Positions 1 to 6,949 of a stretch of DNA of 17,231 bases are shown here, one piece after another. Source of the stretch: JANRKG01 sp033763635 (GTDB taxonomy: Bacteria; Cyanobacteriota; Cyanobacteriia; GCF-001939115); NCBI GenBank assembly GCA_033763635.1, contig JANRKG010000388.1:1-17231 (forward strand), in the 5' to 3' direction. Position 1 is the first letter of the stretch. Each line of letters begins with the position of its first letter. Position numbers and translations under genes: made by a program. The notes below the pieces were generated by a model. It saw only the letters and a list, made by a program, of their open reading frames with translations, was not told the DNA's origin and made no database searches.

Positions 1-95
1 CCAGGAGGGGATTAAGCAGGATCGGGATGGGATTACAAAGGTGGGAGGCTCCCGATTCCCCCTTCTTCCCGCACTTCTCCCATTTCCTGGGCCAT

Positions 96-123
96 AAAAA
101 AAGCCCTGCTTCAGGCAGGGCTT
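96..123 (-). terminator. Intrinsic terminator after the YggT-family gene
   Basis: A 9-bp perfect stem (101-109 with 115-123, sequence AAGCCCTGC/GCAGGGCTT) encloses a 5-nt loop. On the minus strand it is followed by seven T residues (102-96). It lies 25 bp past the stop codon of the minus-strand membrane-protein gene, where a Rho-independent terminator is expected. The first 95 bases of the window, beyond it, hold no gene I can recognise. Confidence 0.85.
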
Positions 124-148
124 GACACGAACCAAAGATAAATTTTCG

Positions 149-448
149 TTAGCCAATGCTAGAGAGGGCTGCACTGACCAGGCTATTGGCAACCGGAAGC
201 ACGGCCTGCTGGATGAGTTGCAGCACTAGAATTGCCAGAATTGGCGAAAAGTCCAGACCTCCCAGCGGAGGAATAATCCGGCGAAAAAGATTCAGGTAAG
301 GATCGGTGAGCTGGCCCAGGATGGAGAAAGGAGCGGAGTACCAATCCACCGGAAACCAGGAAAGCAGAATCCTGATTACTAAAAGGACAATGTAAATACT
401 TAAAAACCTGGACAGGGTACTAATCAGAAGGTCAAGTGCAGGATTCAT
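149..448 (-). CDS. YggT/YlmG family membrane protein
   Basis: A 99-residue protein with two hydrophobic segments (about residues 5-30 and 68-95) separated by a polar stretch. That stretch carries the family pattern: a W-F-P motif near residues 31-33, then L-T-D-P-Y-L-N-x-F-R-R-I-I-P-P at about residues 47-61. This is the YggT arrangement. Plastid and cyanobacterial members (YlmG/CCB3-like) have been linked to thylakoid or nucleoid organisation and to cytochrome b6f haem attachment, but the role of this copy is not shown by the sequence. Length matches the family. The start is ATG (446-448) with no clear Shine-Dalgarno. It is followed by its own terminator and separated by 169 bp from the next minus-strand gene, so it may be transcribed alone. 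Confidence 0.85.
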   Translation of the reverse strand: MNPALDLLISTLSRFLSIYIVLLVIRILLSWFPVDWYSAPFSILGQLTDPYLNLFRRIIPPLGGLDFSPILAILVLQLIQQAVLPVANSLVSAALSSIG

Positions 449-478
449 GGAGGAGAAACCGTCCTTTCGTAAACTATA

Positions 479-512
479 GCGTGAACGATCGCGTGAATAA
501 AATTGCGTGAAC
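479..512. repeat. Three iterated GCGTGAAY octamers upstream of the YggT-family gene
   Basis: GCGTGAAC (479-486), GCGTGAAT (491-498) and GCGTGAAC (505-512) lie in direct orientation with start-to-start spacings of 12 and 14 bp. They are 31-64 bp upstream of the minus-strand YggT-family start codon. The position would suit binding sites for a regulator or a small expansion repeat. No known regulator motif is recognised. Confidence 0.4.
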
Positions 513-617
513 CGTGAGGAACAATTGAATAGGGGCTGGATAGGGGTTAAGTATAATCTAACGAATAGTGCAAAACCCGGAGTGGGTCAATCGTAAATTT
601 TGCCTGGAAACTAAAAG

Positions 618-932
618 TTAGGGATCGCGAGTCACCGATTGTTCGATCGGCGGTTGGGCACTGCCATTGACACTTTTAAGCTGCCGTCTCACATCGTCGA
701 TCGCCACATTTAATTGAGCAATCTTGTCTTCTAATCCTCGACGGGCTGCATCAATACTTTTGACATCCGCTTGGAGAAGGCGCTTTTTACCCTTCTCCTT
801 GGAGTCTTCTGGAAGGGCAGGTTCCTCTTCCCGTGCCGCTGTAGCAACTACGGCCCCAATCACCCCGCCGACAATCCCACCCAGGATTGTCCCCAGCAAA
901 AAACCACCTGCAAAATTATCCCGATTACTCAT
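618..932 (-). CDS. Glycine-zipper membrane protein with C-terminal coiled coil
   Basis: A 104-residue protein of unknown function. Residues 8-32 form one membrane segment rich in small residues (GGFLLGTILGG, then GGVIGAVVA), a glycine zipper of the YtxH type that favours helix packing. A charged linker (about 33-52, E-E-E and K-E-K-G-K-K-R) follows. Then comes a predicted amphipathic or coiled-coil helix (about 54-88, heptad-like I/L/V spacing) and a short polar tail. It resembles small cyanobacterial proteins often annotated as hypothetical or YtxH-like. Start is ATG at 930-932. It lies 32 bp downstream of upp on the same strand, so the two may be co-transcribed. No enzymatic motif is visible. 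Confidence 0.7.
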   Translation of the reverse strand: MSNRDNFAGGFLLGTILGGIVGGVIGAVVATAAREEEPALPEDSKEKGKKRLLQADVKSIDAARRGLEDKIAQLNVAIDDVRRQLKSVNGSAQPPIEQSVTRDP

Positions 933-964
933 AACCTGTGATCCCAGTTTGTTTCCAGCTTACC

Positions 965-1630
965 CTAAGTCCCGAACGTCCGATCGCCTGCATCCCCCAA
1001 ACCTGGAACAATGAACCCGCGCTCATTCAGTCCCTCATCGATTGCCGCAGCATAGATATTTAAAGCCGGGTAAGCCATTCCCAGTTTTTGTAAAGCAGTG
1101 GGAGCCGTTACCACAGAAATAATCCGAGTCAGAGCCGGATCAATCCCCCGTTGGGTGAGTTCCGCCATTGTAGAAAGAATAGTTCCTCCAGTTGCCAGCA
1201 TGGGTTCGCTAATCAAGACCCGTGTTTCGGGAAGAAACTGCTCTGGCAAGCGGTTCAAGTAACAACTGGCTTCCAGGGTCTCCTCGTTCCGCACAAACCC
1301 AAGATGGTAGATGGATGCCAGGGGCAACAGGGGATGGGCACCGTCCAGTAACGCTAATCCGGCCCGCAGAATAGGCACGACCGCGATCGGGACTTCAGGG
1401 TTAATAAAACTGGCAGAACAGGGAGCCAGGGGCGTATCGACCGAGGTTTCGATCGTCGGGAGCCACTTGCTCACTGCTTCATCGCGAATGGCTTCATAGG
1501 TCAGCCAGCGCCCCAGTTCGGTCATGGCACTGCGAAACAGGGTAGACGGGGTTGCCGCATCACGGACGACCCCTAACCAGTGACGAATCAGAGGATGGGC
1601 GGGTACATTGACTCGAAGTTGGGGAGGCAT
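965..1630 (-). CDS. upp: Uracil phosphoribosyltransferase
   Basis: Converts uracil and PRPP to UMP in the pyrimidine salvage pathway, in the cytoplasm. The 221-residue length fits the Upp family (about 208-220). Visible features are the N-terminal P-L-I-R-H motif (13-17), the P-I-L-R-A-G segment (86-91), the PRPP-binding loop E-P-M-L-A-T-G-G-T (142-150), and the uracil-binding C-terminal P-G-L-G-D-A-G-D-R-x-F-G-T (209-221). The PRPP loop begins with Glu142 where many homologues have Asp; this is conservative and unlikely to abolish activity. Start ATG (1628-1630) is chosen because the family N-terminus begins close to it. It is divergent from crtH across 308 bp, and the glycine-zipper gene follows 32 bp downstream. 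Confidence 0.95.
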   Translation of the reverse strand: MPPQLRVNVPAHPLIRHWLGVVRDAATPSTLFRSAMTELGRWLTYEAIRDEAVSKWLPTIETSVDTPLAPCSASFINPEVPIAVVPILRAGLALLDGAHPLLPLASIYHLGFVRNEETLEASCYLNRLPEQFLPETRVLISEPMLATGGTILSTMAELTQRGIDPALTRIISVVTAPTALQKLGMAYPALNIYAAAIDEGLNERGFIVPGLGDAGDRTFGT

Positions 1631-1729
1631 GGAAAACCGGACCTGGCAGGGTTGAGCGTTAACAATGATACCCTGTTCTACCGAAGGATAGATCCTCGAA
1701 CTCTTTTTGAGAAAAATTTCTTTTTCCTA

Positions 1730-1758
1730 TTGCAAGTATTTCTCAATAAGGCTACACT
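1730..1758 (+). promoter_or_regulatory. Candidate sigma70-type promoter for a small RNA
   Basis: TTGCAA (1730-1735) and TACACT (1753-1758) are separated by exactly 17 bp, close to the consensus TTGACA-N17-TATAAT. Transcription would begin near 1765 on the plus strand. No plus-strand coding sequence starts before crtH at 1939, and a strong terminator intervenes at 1796-1838. The promoter therefore points to an untranslated RNA or an attenuated crtH leader. Confidence 0.5.
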
Positions 1759-1764
1759 ACTTTT

Positions 1765-1838
1765 TAGTGTTCTCCTCTCTGAGGATCGGCAGGTGGGGCC
1801 AGTGGGTAAGCGTTATACCCTGATCTGGCCCTTTTTTT
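1765..1838 (+). ncRNA. Candidate 74-nt small RNA (or crtH leader attenuator)
   Basis: From the predicted start near 1765 the RNA has a pyrimidine-rich 5' part (TTCTCCTCTCT at 1770-1780). This can form a 4-bp CCTC/GAGG hairpin or stay single-stranded, and resembles an anti-Shine-Dalgarno. The 3' part is a strong intrinsic terminator hairpin ending in T7. This short architecture, a CU-rich seed followed by a terminator stem, is that of cyanobacterial trans-acting RNAs such as Yfr1 or PsrR1. The Yfr1 core ACUCCUCACAC is absent, and I cannot confirm PsrR1 from memory. The alternative is a terminated 5' leader of crtH, whose start lies about 100 bp further on. Direct evidence is limited to the promoter-like and terminator-like sequences. 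Confidence 0.5.
1796..1838 (+). terminator. Strong intrinsic terminator in the upp-crtH gap
   Basis: Outer stem GGGCCAG (1796-1802) pairs with CTGGCCC (1825-1831). Inner stem GGGTA (1804-1808) pairs with TACCC (1816-1820) around a 7-nt loop. Seven T residues follow at 1832-1838. The T tract is only on the plus-strand side, so termination is plus-strand specific. No plus-strand gene lies upstream, which is why a small RNA is proposed. Confidence 0.85.
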
Positions 1839-1938
1839 CTTGCGAATATTCCTTAAAATTCTTGCTCCGTAAAGTCCAGAACTCCCTATGAAGCCGCTGT
1901 AAACTAAGAAAGATGTTTCATACGGGTTGGCCTGTCCC

Positions 1939-3498
1939 ATGTCCGATCGCACTTTTGCCCTTCAGTCCATTTCTGCCAACTCTGCTGCGATCGATGCCTC
2001 CAACCTGGATGTCATTGTGGTGGGTTCTGGAATTGGTGGGTTAGTCACTGCGACCCAACTGGCGGCAAAAGGGGCGAAGGTGTTGGTTCTGGAGCGCTAT
2101 TTGATTCCCGGAGGCAGTTCAGGGTACTTCGAACGCCAGGGCTATCGCTTTGATGTTGGGGCTTCCATGATCTTTGGCTTTGGAAAGCAGGGCACCACGA
2201 ATCTGCTGACCCGTGCCTTAGATGCGGTGAATGTCAGTCTAGAAACCCTTCCCGATCCGGTGCAGATTCACTACCACCTCCCTAACGGTCTGGATCTGAA
2301 GGTGCATCGGGACTATGAGCAGTTTTTACAGGAATTAATTCGTTGCTTTCCCCATGAACGGGAGGGAATTCGCAAGTTCTATGATGAGTGCTGGCAGGTT
2401 TTCAATTGTCTGAATTCGATGGAGTTACTCTCCCTGGAAGAACCGGGTTATTTGACGCGAGTTTTCTTCCAGCGGCCTTTTTCCTGTCTGGGGTTAGTCA
2501 AGTACCTGCCCCAAAATGCGGGGGATATTGCCCGTCGCCACATCTCCGATCCGGTACTTTTGAAATTTATCGATATGGAGTGTTACTGCTGGTCGGTGGT
2601 GCCAGCGGATCAGACTCCCATGATCAATGCCGGGATGGTCTTTAGCGATCGTCACTATGGCGGCATCAACTACCCACGCGGCGGAGTGGGCCAGATCGCG
2701 CAAAAACTGGTCGAAGGCTTGGAAAAGGCGGGGGGCCAGATCCAATATCGGGCGAGAGTGACTCGTATCTTGATGGAGGGCGATCGGGCGGTTGGGGTGG
2801 AACTGGCTTCGGGAGAATCCTATCGGGCCACTCGCATTGTCTCAAACGCAACTCGCTGGGACACTTTTGAAACTCTGCTTCCCTCGGAATCGATGCCCCC
2901 CGCCGAAAAACGTTGGCAAAAACGGTATCGCAAGTCTCCCAGCTTCCTGAGTTTGCACCTGGGGGTCAAGGCGGAGGTGTTGCCACCGGGGACGGAATGC
3001 CATCACATTCTGTTGGAAGACTGGCAACGGATGGAGGAGGCCGAGGGCACCATTTTTGTCTCCATTCCCACGCTGCTTGATCCAACCCTTGCCCCTGCCG
3101 GACATCACATCATCCACACCTTTACCCCCAGTTGGATGGAAGACTGGCAAGGTCTCACCCCCAGCGATTATGTGGCTCGTAAAGCAGCCGCCGCCGATCG
3201 CCTCATGGGTCGATTAGAAAAGGTTTTCCCTGGCTTAAGGACTGCGCTCGACTACGAAGAAGTGGGGACTCCTCGCACCCACCGCCGCTTTTTGGGTCGG
3301 ATGGACGGCACTTATGGCCCAATTCCTGCCCGTAAGTTGTTGGGGTTGCTGGGAATGCCCTTCAACCGCACCTCCGTCCCCGGTCTCTACTGTGTTGGAG
3401 ATAGCACCTTCCCTGGTCAGGGATTGAATGCCGTTGCCTTTTCGGGATTCGCCTGTGCCCACCGCATCGCTGTAGATTTAGGCTTGCGCCGACGGTAA
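1939..3498 (+). CDS. crtH: Carotenoid (prolycopene) isomerase CrtH
   Basis: CrtISO/CrtH isomerises poly-cis lycopene to all-trans lycopene in the cyanobacterial/plant carotenoid pathway, at the thylakoid or plasma membrane. The 519-residue protein has an N-terminal FAD-binding motif V-I-V-V-G-S-G-I-G-G (about residues 25-34), followed by the E-R-Y-L-I-P-G-G-S-S-G-Y segment. It also has the desaturase-like R-G-G-V-G-Q motif and the C-terminal flavin-contact sequence G-L-Y-C-V-G-D-S-T-F-P-G-Q-G. Length agrees with CrtH rather than the bacterial desaturase CrtI. I chose ATG 1939 (M-S-D-R-T-F); an upstream in-frame TTG at 1927 would add four residues. No strong Shine-Dalgarno is visible. It is convergent with the metallophosphoesterase, with repeat element A beginning 12 bp after the stop. 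Confidence 0.93.
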   Translation: MSDRTFALQSISANSAAIDASNLDVIVVGSGIGGLVTATQLAAKGAKVLVLERYLIPGGSSGYFERQGYRFDVGASMIFGFGKQGTTNLLTRALDAVNVSLETLPDPVQIHYHLPNGLDLKVHRDYEQFLQELIRCFPHEREGIRKFYDECWQVFNCLNSMELLSLEEPGYLTRVFFQRPFSCLGLVKYLPQNAGDIARRHISDPVLLKFIDMECYCWSVVPADQTPMINAGMVFSDRHYGGINYPRGGVGQIAQKLVEGLEKAGGQIQYRARVTRILMEGDRAVGVELASGESYRATRIVSNATRWDTFETLLPSESMPPAEKRWQKRYRKSPSFLSLHLGVKAEVLPPGTECHHILLEDWQRMEEAEGTIFVSIPTLLDPTLAPAGHHIIHTFTPSWMEDWQGLTPSDYVARKAAAADRLMGRLEKVFPGLRTALDYEEVGTPRTHRRFLGRMDGTYGPIPARKLLGLLGMPFNRTSVPGLYCVGDSTFPGQGLNAVAFSGFACAHRIAVDLGLRRR

Positions 3499-3510
3499 AG
3501 ATATGAAATT

Positions 3511-3600
3511 TTAGGAGATTTCCAGAAAAGAGTTTACCTGTGGGTTGCCCTTCGGCTGCGCTCAGGGCGCGGGTGCTGGTTGAGCAAAGTCCAAACCAGC
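3511..3600. repeat. Dispersed two-hairpin repeat, copy A
   Basis: Begins with TTAGGAGATTT, then hairpin GCCCT/AGGGC (3547-3551 with 3564-3568) and hairpin GCTGGTT/AACCAGC (3575-3581 with 3594-3600). Each encloses a 12-nt loop. It aligns over its length with the reverse complement of copy C (16239-16357), but the second terminal repeat is missing where the metallophosphoesterase 3' end begins (stop at 3609). It fills the gap between two convergent genes and may serve as their shared transcript-end structure. Confidence 0.8.
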
Positions 3601-3608
3601 GTTTGTGG

Positions 3609-4709
3609 TTACAAGACCAGGGTTGTGTGGTTGTCTATTGCAAGCGGATTCCCTTCTGCATCGACTGTTGCAAACCCCTCAAAGTAACGGCGGGCGGTTT
3701 CTGGGAAATGGGGAAAATTGAAACTGCCGTCCCCATTGGCGATCGTCGCCCAAAAGTAACGGAGATCTGGAGCTAAGCGCTCTGCTTCTGCCAGCGGCAA
3801 ATTCAGGGGGGGATGGGTAAGCAATTTCACCATGAAGCCAAAGCTCCGATCGCCCATCCATTCCCGTGAAGCATGCTGTAACTGGGGCCAATCGGGAACC
3901 GCCTCAACTCGATGGGATTCAACCTCCAGTCTGGGCCGCGCTCCTTCCTCCTGCGTAAAGCGAAGCACTCGGTAGGGATGGGGGTAACTCACGAGCGAAC
4001 CCGTCGTAATGTCATAAACCCCTCGGCGTTGGGCAATATCCTGCACATGTAGATGCCCTGTGAATACCAATTTCACCCCCGCTTCCTGTAACACTCGTAA
4101 AAGGGCGGAAGCGTTGGCGAGCATGTAGCGACGGCCCAGGTGATGTCGGGCTTGACCGGGGAGGTGTTCCACAACATTGTGGTGAATCATCACCAATTTC
4201 AAGTCTTGGGGAAACTGGTGCAAAACTTGCTTTAACCACGCTATTTGTGAATCGTCCATCCGCCCCACTTGCTTACCTTCGTCGTCAAACTGATTGGAGT
4301 TAAGCGCAATTAAACGAACTCCGGGCAGGAGCGGGCAGGTGTAGTAAAGCTGGTCCGGGTTTTCGTAGCCAAATTTTCCGTAATACCGGGGAAAATCATG
4401 GAGACCGATCGATTGTTGATTGGCAACGAAGTGTGGCACATCATGGTTGCCGGGAATCACATAGACGGGAAAGGGGAGATGGGAAAGCCGTTCTGCTAAC
4501 CAGGCATGGTTTTCCGGCTCTCCATGTTGGGTCAAATCCCCCGGTAACAGTAGAAAATCTAGATCGAGTTGGGTGAGATGATCTAGTACGGCTTCCAGGG
4601 CGGGAATGCTGAGTTCAACGAGATGGAAACGGCTGGGGTGGTCCCAAATCGTATGGGGAAGGGCAATATGGAGGTCACTGACTACCGCAAATCGAAAAGT
4701 AAGTTTCAT
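3609..4709 (-). CDS. Calcineurin-like metallophosphoesterase
   Basis: A 366-residue putative phosphoesterase with the five blocks of the family: V-V-S-D-L-H (metal ligands D and H) at the N-terminus, L-L-P-G-D-L-T, V-I-P-G-N-H-D, M-I-H-H-N and T-G-H-L-H. The pattern is that of CpdA-type (cyclic nucleotide phosphodiesterase) and related enzymes. Substrate cannot be assigned. The C-terminal about 100 residues lie beyond the catalytic core. The reading frame extends upstream to 4835, but that extension is translated from repeat element D (an R/S-rich stretch). The family N-terminus begins at M-K-L-T-F-R-F-A-V-V-S-D-L-H, so ATG at 4707-4709 is preferred. No Shine-Dalgarno is evident. Confidence 0.85.
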   Translation of the reverse strand: MKLTFRFAVVSDLHIALPHTIWDHPSRFHLVELSIPALEAVLDHLTQLDLDFLLLPGDLTQHGEPENHAWLAERLSHLPFPVYVIPGNHDVPHFVANQQSIGLHDFPRYYGKFGYENPDQLYYTCPLLPGVRLIALNSNQFDDEGKQVGRMDDSQIAWLKQVLHQFPQDLKLVMIHHNVVEHLPGQARHHLGRRYMLANASALLRVLQEAGVKLVFTGHLHVQDIAQRRGVYDITTGSLVSYPHPYRVLRFTQEEGARPRLEVESHRVEAVPDWPQLQHASREWMGDRSFGFMVKLLTHPPLNLPLAEAERLAPDLRYFWATIANGDGSFNFPHFPETARRYFEGFATVDAEGNPLAIDNHTTLVL

Positions 4710-5164
4710 ATAGCGTGGATATAAAGTACCAGTCACCGGGCTTCGGCTTCGCTCAGCCCTCGACCGTTCGCGGGTTGAACGAAGTCGAAACCCGATCCAC
4801 AGGGGTGTTATTTGGCTGCATGTCCATTCGGACAAGTTGACAATTTAAAACGCCCGTGTCTTGAGGATTTCCTTCTGCCCTCTGCCTCTTGCTTTAAGAA
4901 TGCCCCCCAGGGCAATTCAGTTTCCTTTCTAAAGAAATAATTTATTGATCTCAGTCATTATTGTGGCAGTTGAAAGTCCGAATTAGGATTTCCTTGTGAT
5001 GGATTCAGGGTGCCCTTAAACCCAATTCTTCAAATGAAGAAACTTACATCCATAGAACAGAGCGATTGATCTAGCCACCAACCGTCCTAAGATGGATCTC
5101 ATGCGGAAGTGCGATCGATTCTCAATTCGCCTGCTTCCCTGAAGTGACTTTTTGGAGACTTTGA
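4710..5164. other. Divergent intergenic region, 455 bp
   Basis: Lies between the divergent metallophosphoesterase and trmB. It contains repeat element D (4738-4793). The rest (about 4800-5150) shows no coding frame, RNA gene or strong promoter that I can support. A small TTCTTC/GAAGAA hairpin (5026-5041) is present but too weak to interpret. The trmB Shine-Dalgarno sits at 5154-5157. Confidence 0.5.
4738..4793. repeat. Dispersed two-hairpin repeat, copy D (no terminal repeats)
   Basis: Hairpin GGGCT/AGCCC (4738-4742 with 4755-4759) with loop TCGGCTTCGCTC, then hairpin GGGTT/AACCC (4772-4776 with 4789-4793) with loop GAACGAAGTCGA, the reverse-oriented form of the same loop. The TTAGG..GATTT ends seen in copies A-C are absent. 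It lies just upstream of the metallophosphoesterase start, in that gene's presumed 5' leader. Confidence 0.8.
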
Positions 5165-5800
5165 TTGGCGATCGTCCGTGTTCGTGAGCATGTTAACCCC
5201 CTGAGTCGGCGCTATCAGGCTCCCACTGTTCCACCGGATTGGAGCCAGATTTATGCTGACCCAACCCAACCCCTGCATCTGGACATTGGGTGTGGTCGAG
5301 GGCGATTTTTGCTACAGATGGCCCCTCTGGAACCTCGCTGGAATTTTTTGGGCCTGGAAATTCGGGAACCCCTGGTAGACCAGGCGAATTCCTGGCGATC
5401 GGATCTCAGTTTGAGAAACTTGCATTACCTGTTCTGTAACGCGAATACTTCCCTGGCTCCCCTTCTGACCTCTTTACCGTTTGGGGTACTTCAGCGGGTC
5501 AGTATTCAGTTTCCGGACCCCTGGTTTAAGCGGAAACAGCAGAAGCGCCGAGTCGTTCAACCGGAACTGATTGCCGCCATGATGCCCCATTTGGCTCCCG
5601 GTGGGCTGATCTTTATTCAGTCTGATGTGCGGGATGTGGCCGAGGAAATGTACGATCGCCTCGCAACCCATCCCGAGTTAGAACCCAAGCCCCCCGGAAA
5701 ATGGTTGACTGCGAATCCGATGCCGATCGCAACTGAACGGGAGCAATCAACCCTGGAGCGGGGAGAACCCGTCTACCGTGCCCTCTTTACCCGTCTTTAG
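5165..5800 (+). CDS. trmB: tRNA (guanine-N7-)-methyltransferase
   Basis: Methylates N7 of G46 in the variable loop of tRNAs using S-adenosylmethionine. The 211-residue protein shows SAM-binding motif L-D-I-G-C-G-R-G-R-F (39-48), the second-strand motif F-L-G-L-E-I-R (61-67) and the TrmB signature Q-F-P-D-P-W-F-K-R-K-Q-Q-K-R-R (115-129). The C-terminal T-E-R-E (190-193) is near the expected T-x-x-E substrate motif. The start is TTG at 5165, supported by GGAG at 5154-5157 (7-nt spacing) and by the typical cyanobacterial N-terminus A-I-V-R-V-R-x-H-V-N-P-L-S; no ATG fits. The stop TAG (5798-5800) lies inside the terminal sequence of repeat element B. It is convergent with psb29. Confidence 0.93.
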   Translation: MAIVRVREHVNPLSRRYQAPTVPPDWSQIYADPTQPLHLDIGCGRGRFLLQMAPLEPRWNFLGLEIREPLVDQANSWRSDLSLRNLHYLFCNANTSLAPLLTSLPFGVLQRVSIQFPDPWFKRKQQKRRVVQPELIAAMMPHLAPGGLIFIQSDVRDVAEEMYDRLATHPELEPKPPGKWLTANPMPIATEREQSTLERGEPVYRALFTRL

Positions 5801-5912
5801 GGAGATTTCTGGAAAATAATTTCCTCGCTGGTTTCGACTCCGCTCAACCATCAACTGTGCCCTTTGACTTCACTCAGGGCACTCATCGGTAATTTATTGA
5901 GGGAATCCCCTA
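5796..5912. repeat. Dispersed two-hairpin repeat, copy B
   Basis: The left end TTTAGGGAGATTTCTGG is nearly identical to that of copy C. Hairpin TGGTT/AACCA (5829-5833 with 5846-5850) and hairpin GTGCCCT/AGGGCAC (5857-5863 with 5876-5882) each have a 12-nt loop. The right end, read on the minus strand from 5912 (TAGGGGATTCCC), is a degenerate inverted copy of the left end. Both flanking genes end inside it: the trmB stop is 5798-5800 and the psb29 stop is 5910-5912. It probably acts as the 3' end of both convergent transcripts. Confidence 0.8.
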
Positions 5913-6638
5913 CGACCCAGAAGCGGCCCCATCTTTTGAGGCATCATCGGAGGTAGGGGCTGCGTTTTTGGCTTGTTCCCGTTGCTCACGTTGTTTGCGG
6001 TCAGCCTTCAGAGCATCCTCAATCACAATCTGGGCCTGAATCATCTTCTCCAGATTGCTGCGATACAGATCCAGGTCTTTTTCGAGCTTATCCTGGGGTA
6101 AATGCAACACTTCGCAGATTTGTTTTAAGACCTCAATGCGTTGTTTCTCATCCTTCACCAGTTCTGGATCGGAGAGTTCTAAGAGGGTCAGTAGGCCGAT
6201 CGCAAAGAGACGGCTGTACTTGAAGTCGCCCTTCCCAATCATCCGGTGCAGGTCATTTCGGAGTTGCTCAAAGTCGGTGATGCGATCGGGATGGCCTAAA
6301 ATCTCAATCAGTTCATTGGCGGACACTCCCCGTGCTAGGGCTTCTACTTGAGCGGCATCTCGCTGATATTGCTCTGGATCGGCTTCTACGGAACGACAGA
6401 GGGCATTGAAGATAGAGGCTTTGTCTGGTTCGGGTTGGTAACTCTGCATAAAACGGTTGAATGCAGAGACAATGCCAAGGGCATAGATCGGGTCATAGCG
6501 AAAATCAAGATTGACTGAGAGTAGGTGCATCTCTACCATCAATTCATCCACAACTCGTCGGTAGATGGAGTGAACGGGGCGAGTGTGGAGACTGTAGAAA
6601 GTCCGCTTAGTATCGGAGACGGTACGAACGTTATTCAC
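5910..6638 (-). CDS. thf1: Photosystem II biogenesis protein Psb29/Thf1
   Basis: Thf1/Psb29 is a thylakoid-associated protein needed for photosystem II repair and assembly. In cyanobacteria it is reported to stabilise FtsH protease complexes. The 242-residue length matches the family. The characteristic N-terminus is V-R-T-V-S-D-T-K-R-T-F-Y-x-x-H-x-R-P-V (about residues 4-22), followed by V-V-D-E-L-M-V-E-M-H-L-L and F-R-Y-D-P-I-Y-A-L-G. The last about 50 residues form a long charged helix (R/K/Q/E-rich, likely coiled coil) with an Ala/Ser/Asp tail. ATG 6636-6638 is supported by the family N-terminus. It is divergent from sodB across 311 bp. The stop codon falls in the end of repeat B. Confidence 0.95.
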   Translation of the reverse strand: MNNVRTVSDTKRTFYSLHTRPVHSIYRRVVDELMVEMHLLSVNLDFRYDPIYALGIVSAFNRFMQSYQPEPDKASIFNALCRSVEADPEQYQRDAAQVEALARGVSANELIEILGHPDRITDFEQLRNDLHRMIGKGDFKYSRLFAIGLLTLLELSDPELVKDEKQRIEVLKQICEVLHLPQDKLEKDLDLYRSNLEKMIQAQIVIEDALKADRKQREQREQAKNAAPTSDDASKDGAASGS

Positions 6639-6949
6639 GGTAAAGTATCACGGGATCAGCTTCTCCATTCTCGCGCTTGCGTGGCAGTTTGCCAAGGCGA
6701 TGAAGAGGGAGAGAGCTTTTACGTTAAAATGCAGTTGTTAAGTTCTGTTGATTAAATGTCTGGCGTTTCTCAGGAAATGGCAGTTTATTTTTGTTTTTTG
6801 AGCCTACTACCCATTGAGTTGGAGTTCATTGCAACGAGTGTCTAATCCCCTGGATTCCTTGTTTGTAGTGGATGAAAGCTTGAGCGGCATGGCTCTGGGT
6901 CCATCTAATCTGTTCCAAATTTAGTCTGTCAGCAGTCAGGAGAGAACAC
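6639..6949. other. Divergent intergenic region between thf1 and sodB, 311 bp
   Basis: Must hold the promoters of thf1 (minus) and sodB (plus). The sodB Shine-Dalgarno AGGAG is at 6938-6942. I see no convincing -35/-10 pair, small ORF, RNA gene or repeat. A short plus-strand frame crossing 6525-6755 overlaps thf1 and looks random. Confidence 0.5.

Noticed and set aside
1580..1891. 103-residue plus-strand frame in the upp-crtH gap
   Set aside because: It overlaps the upp start and runs through the terminator hairpin and T7 tract; composition is not protein-like.
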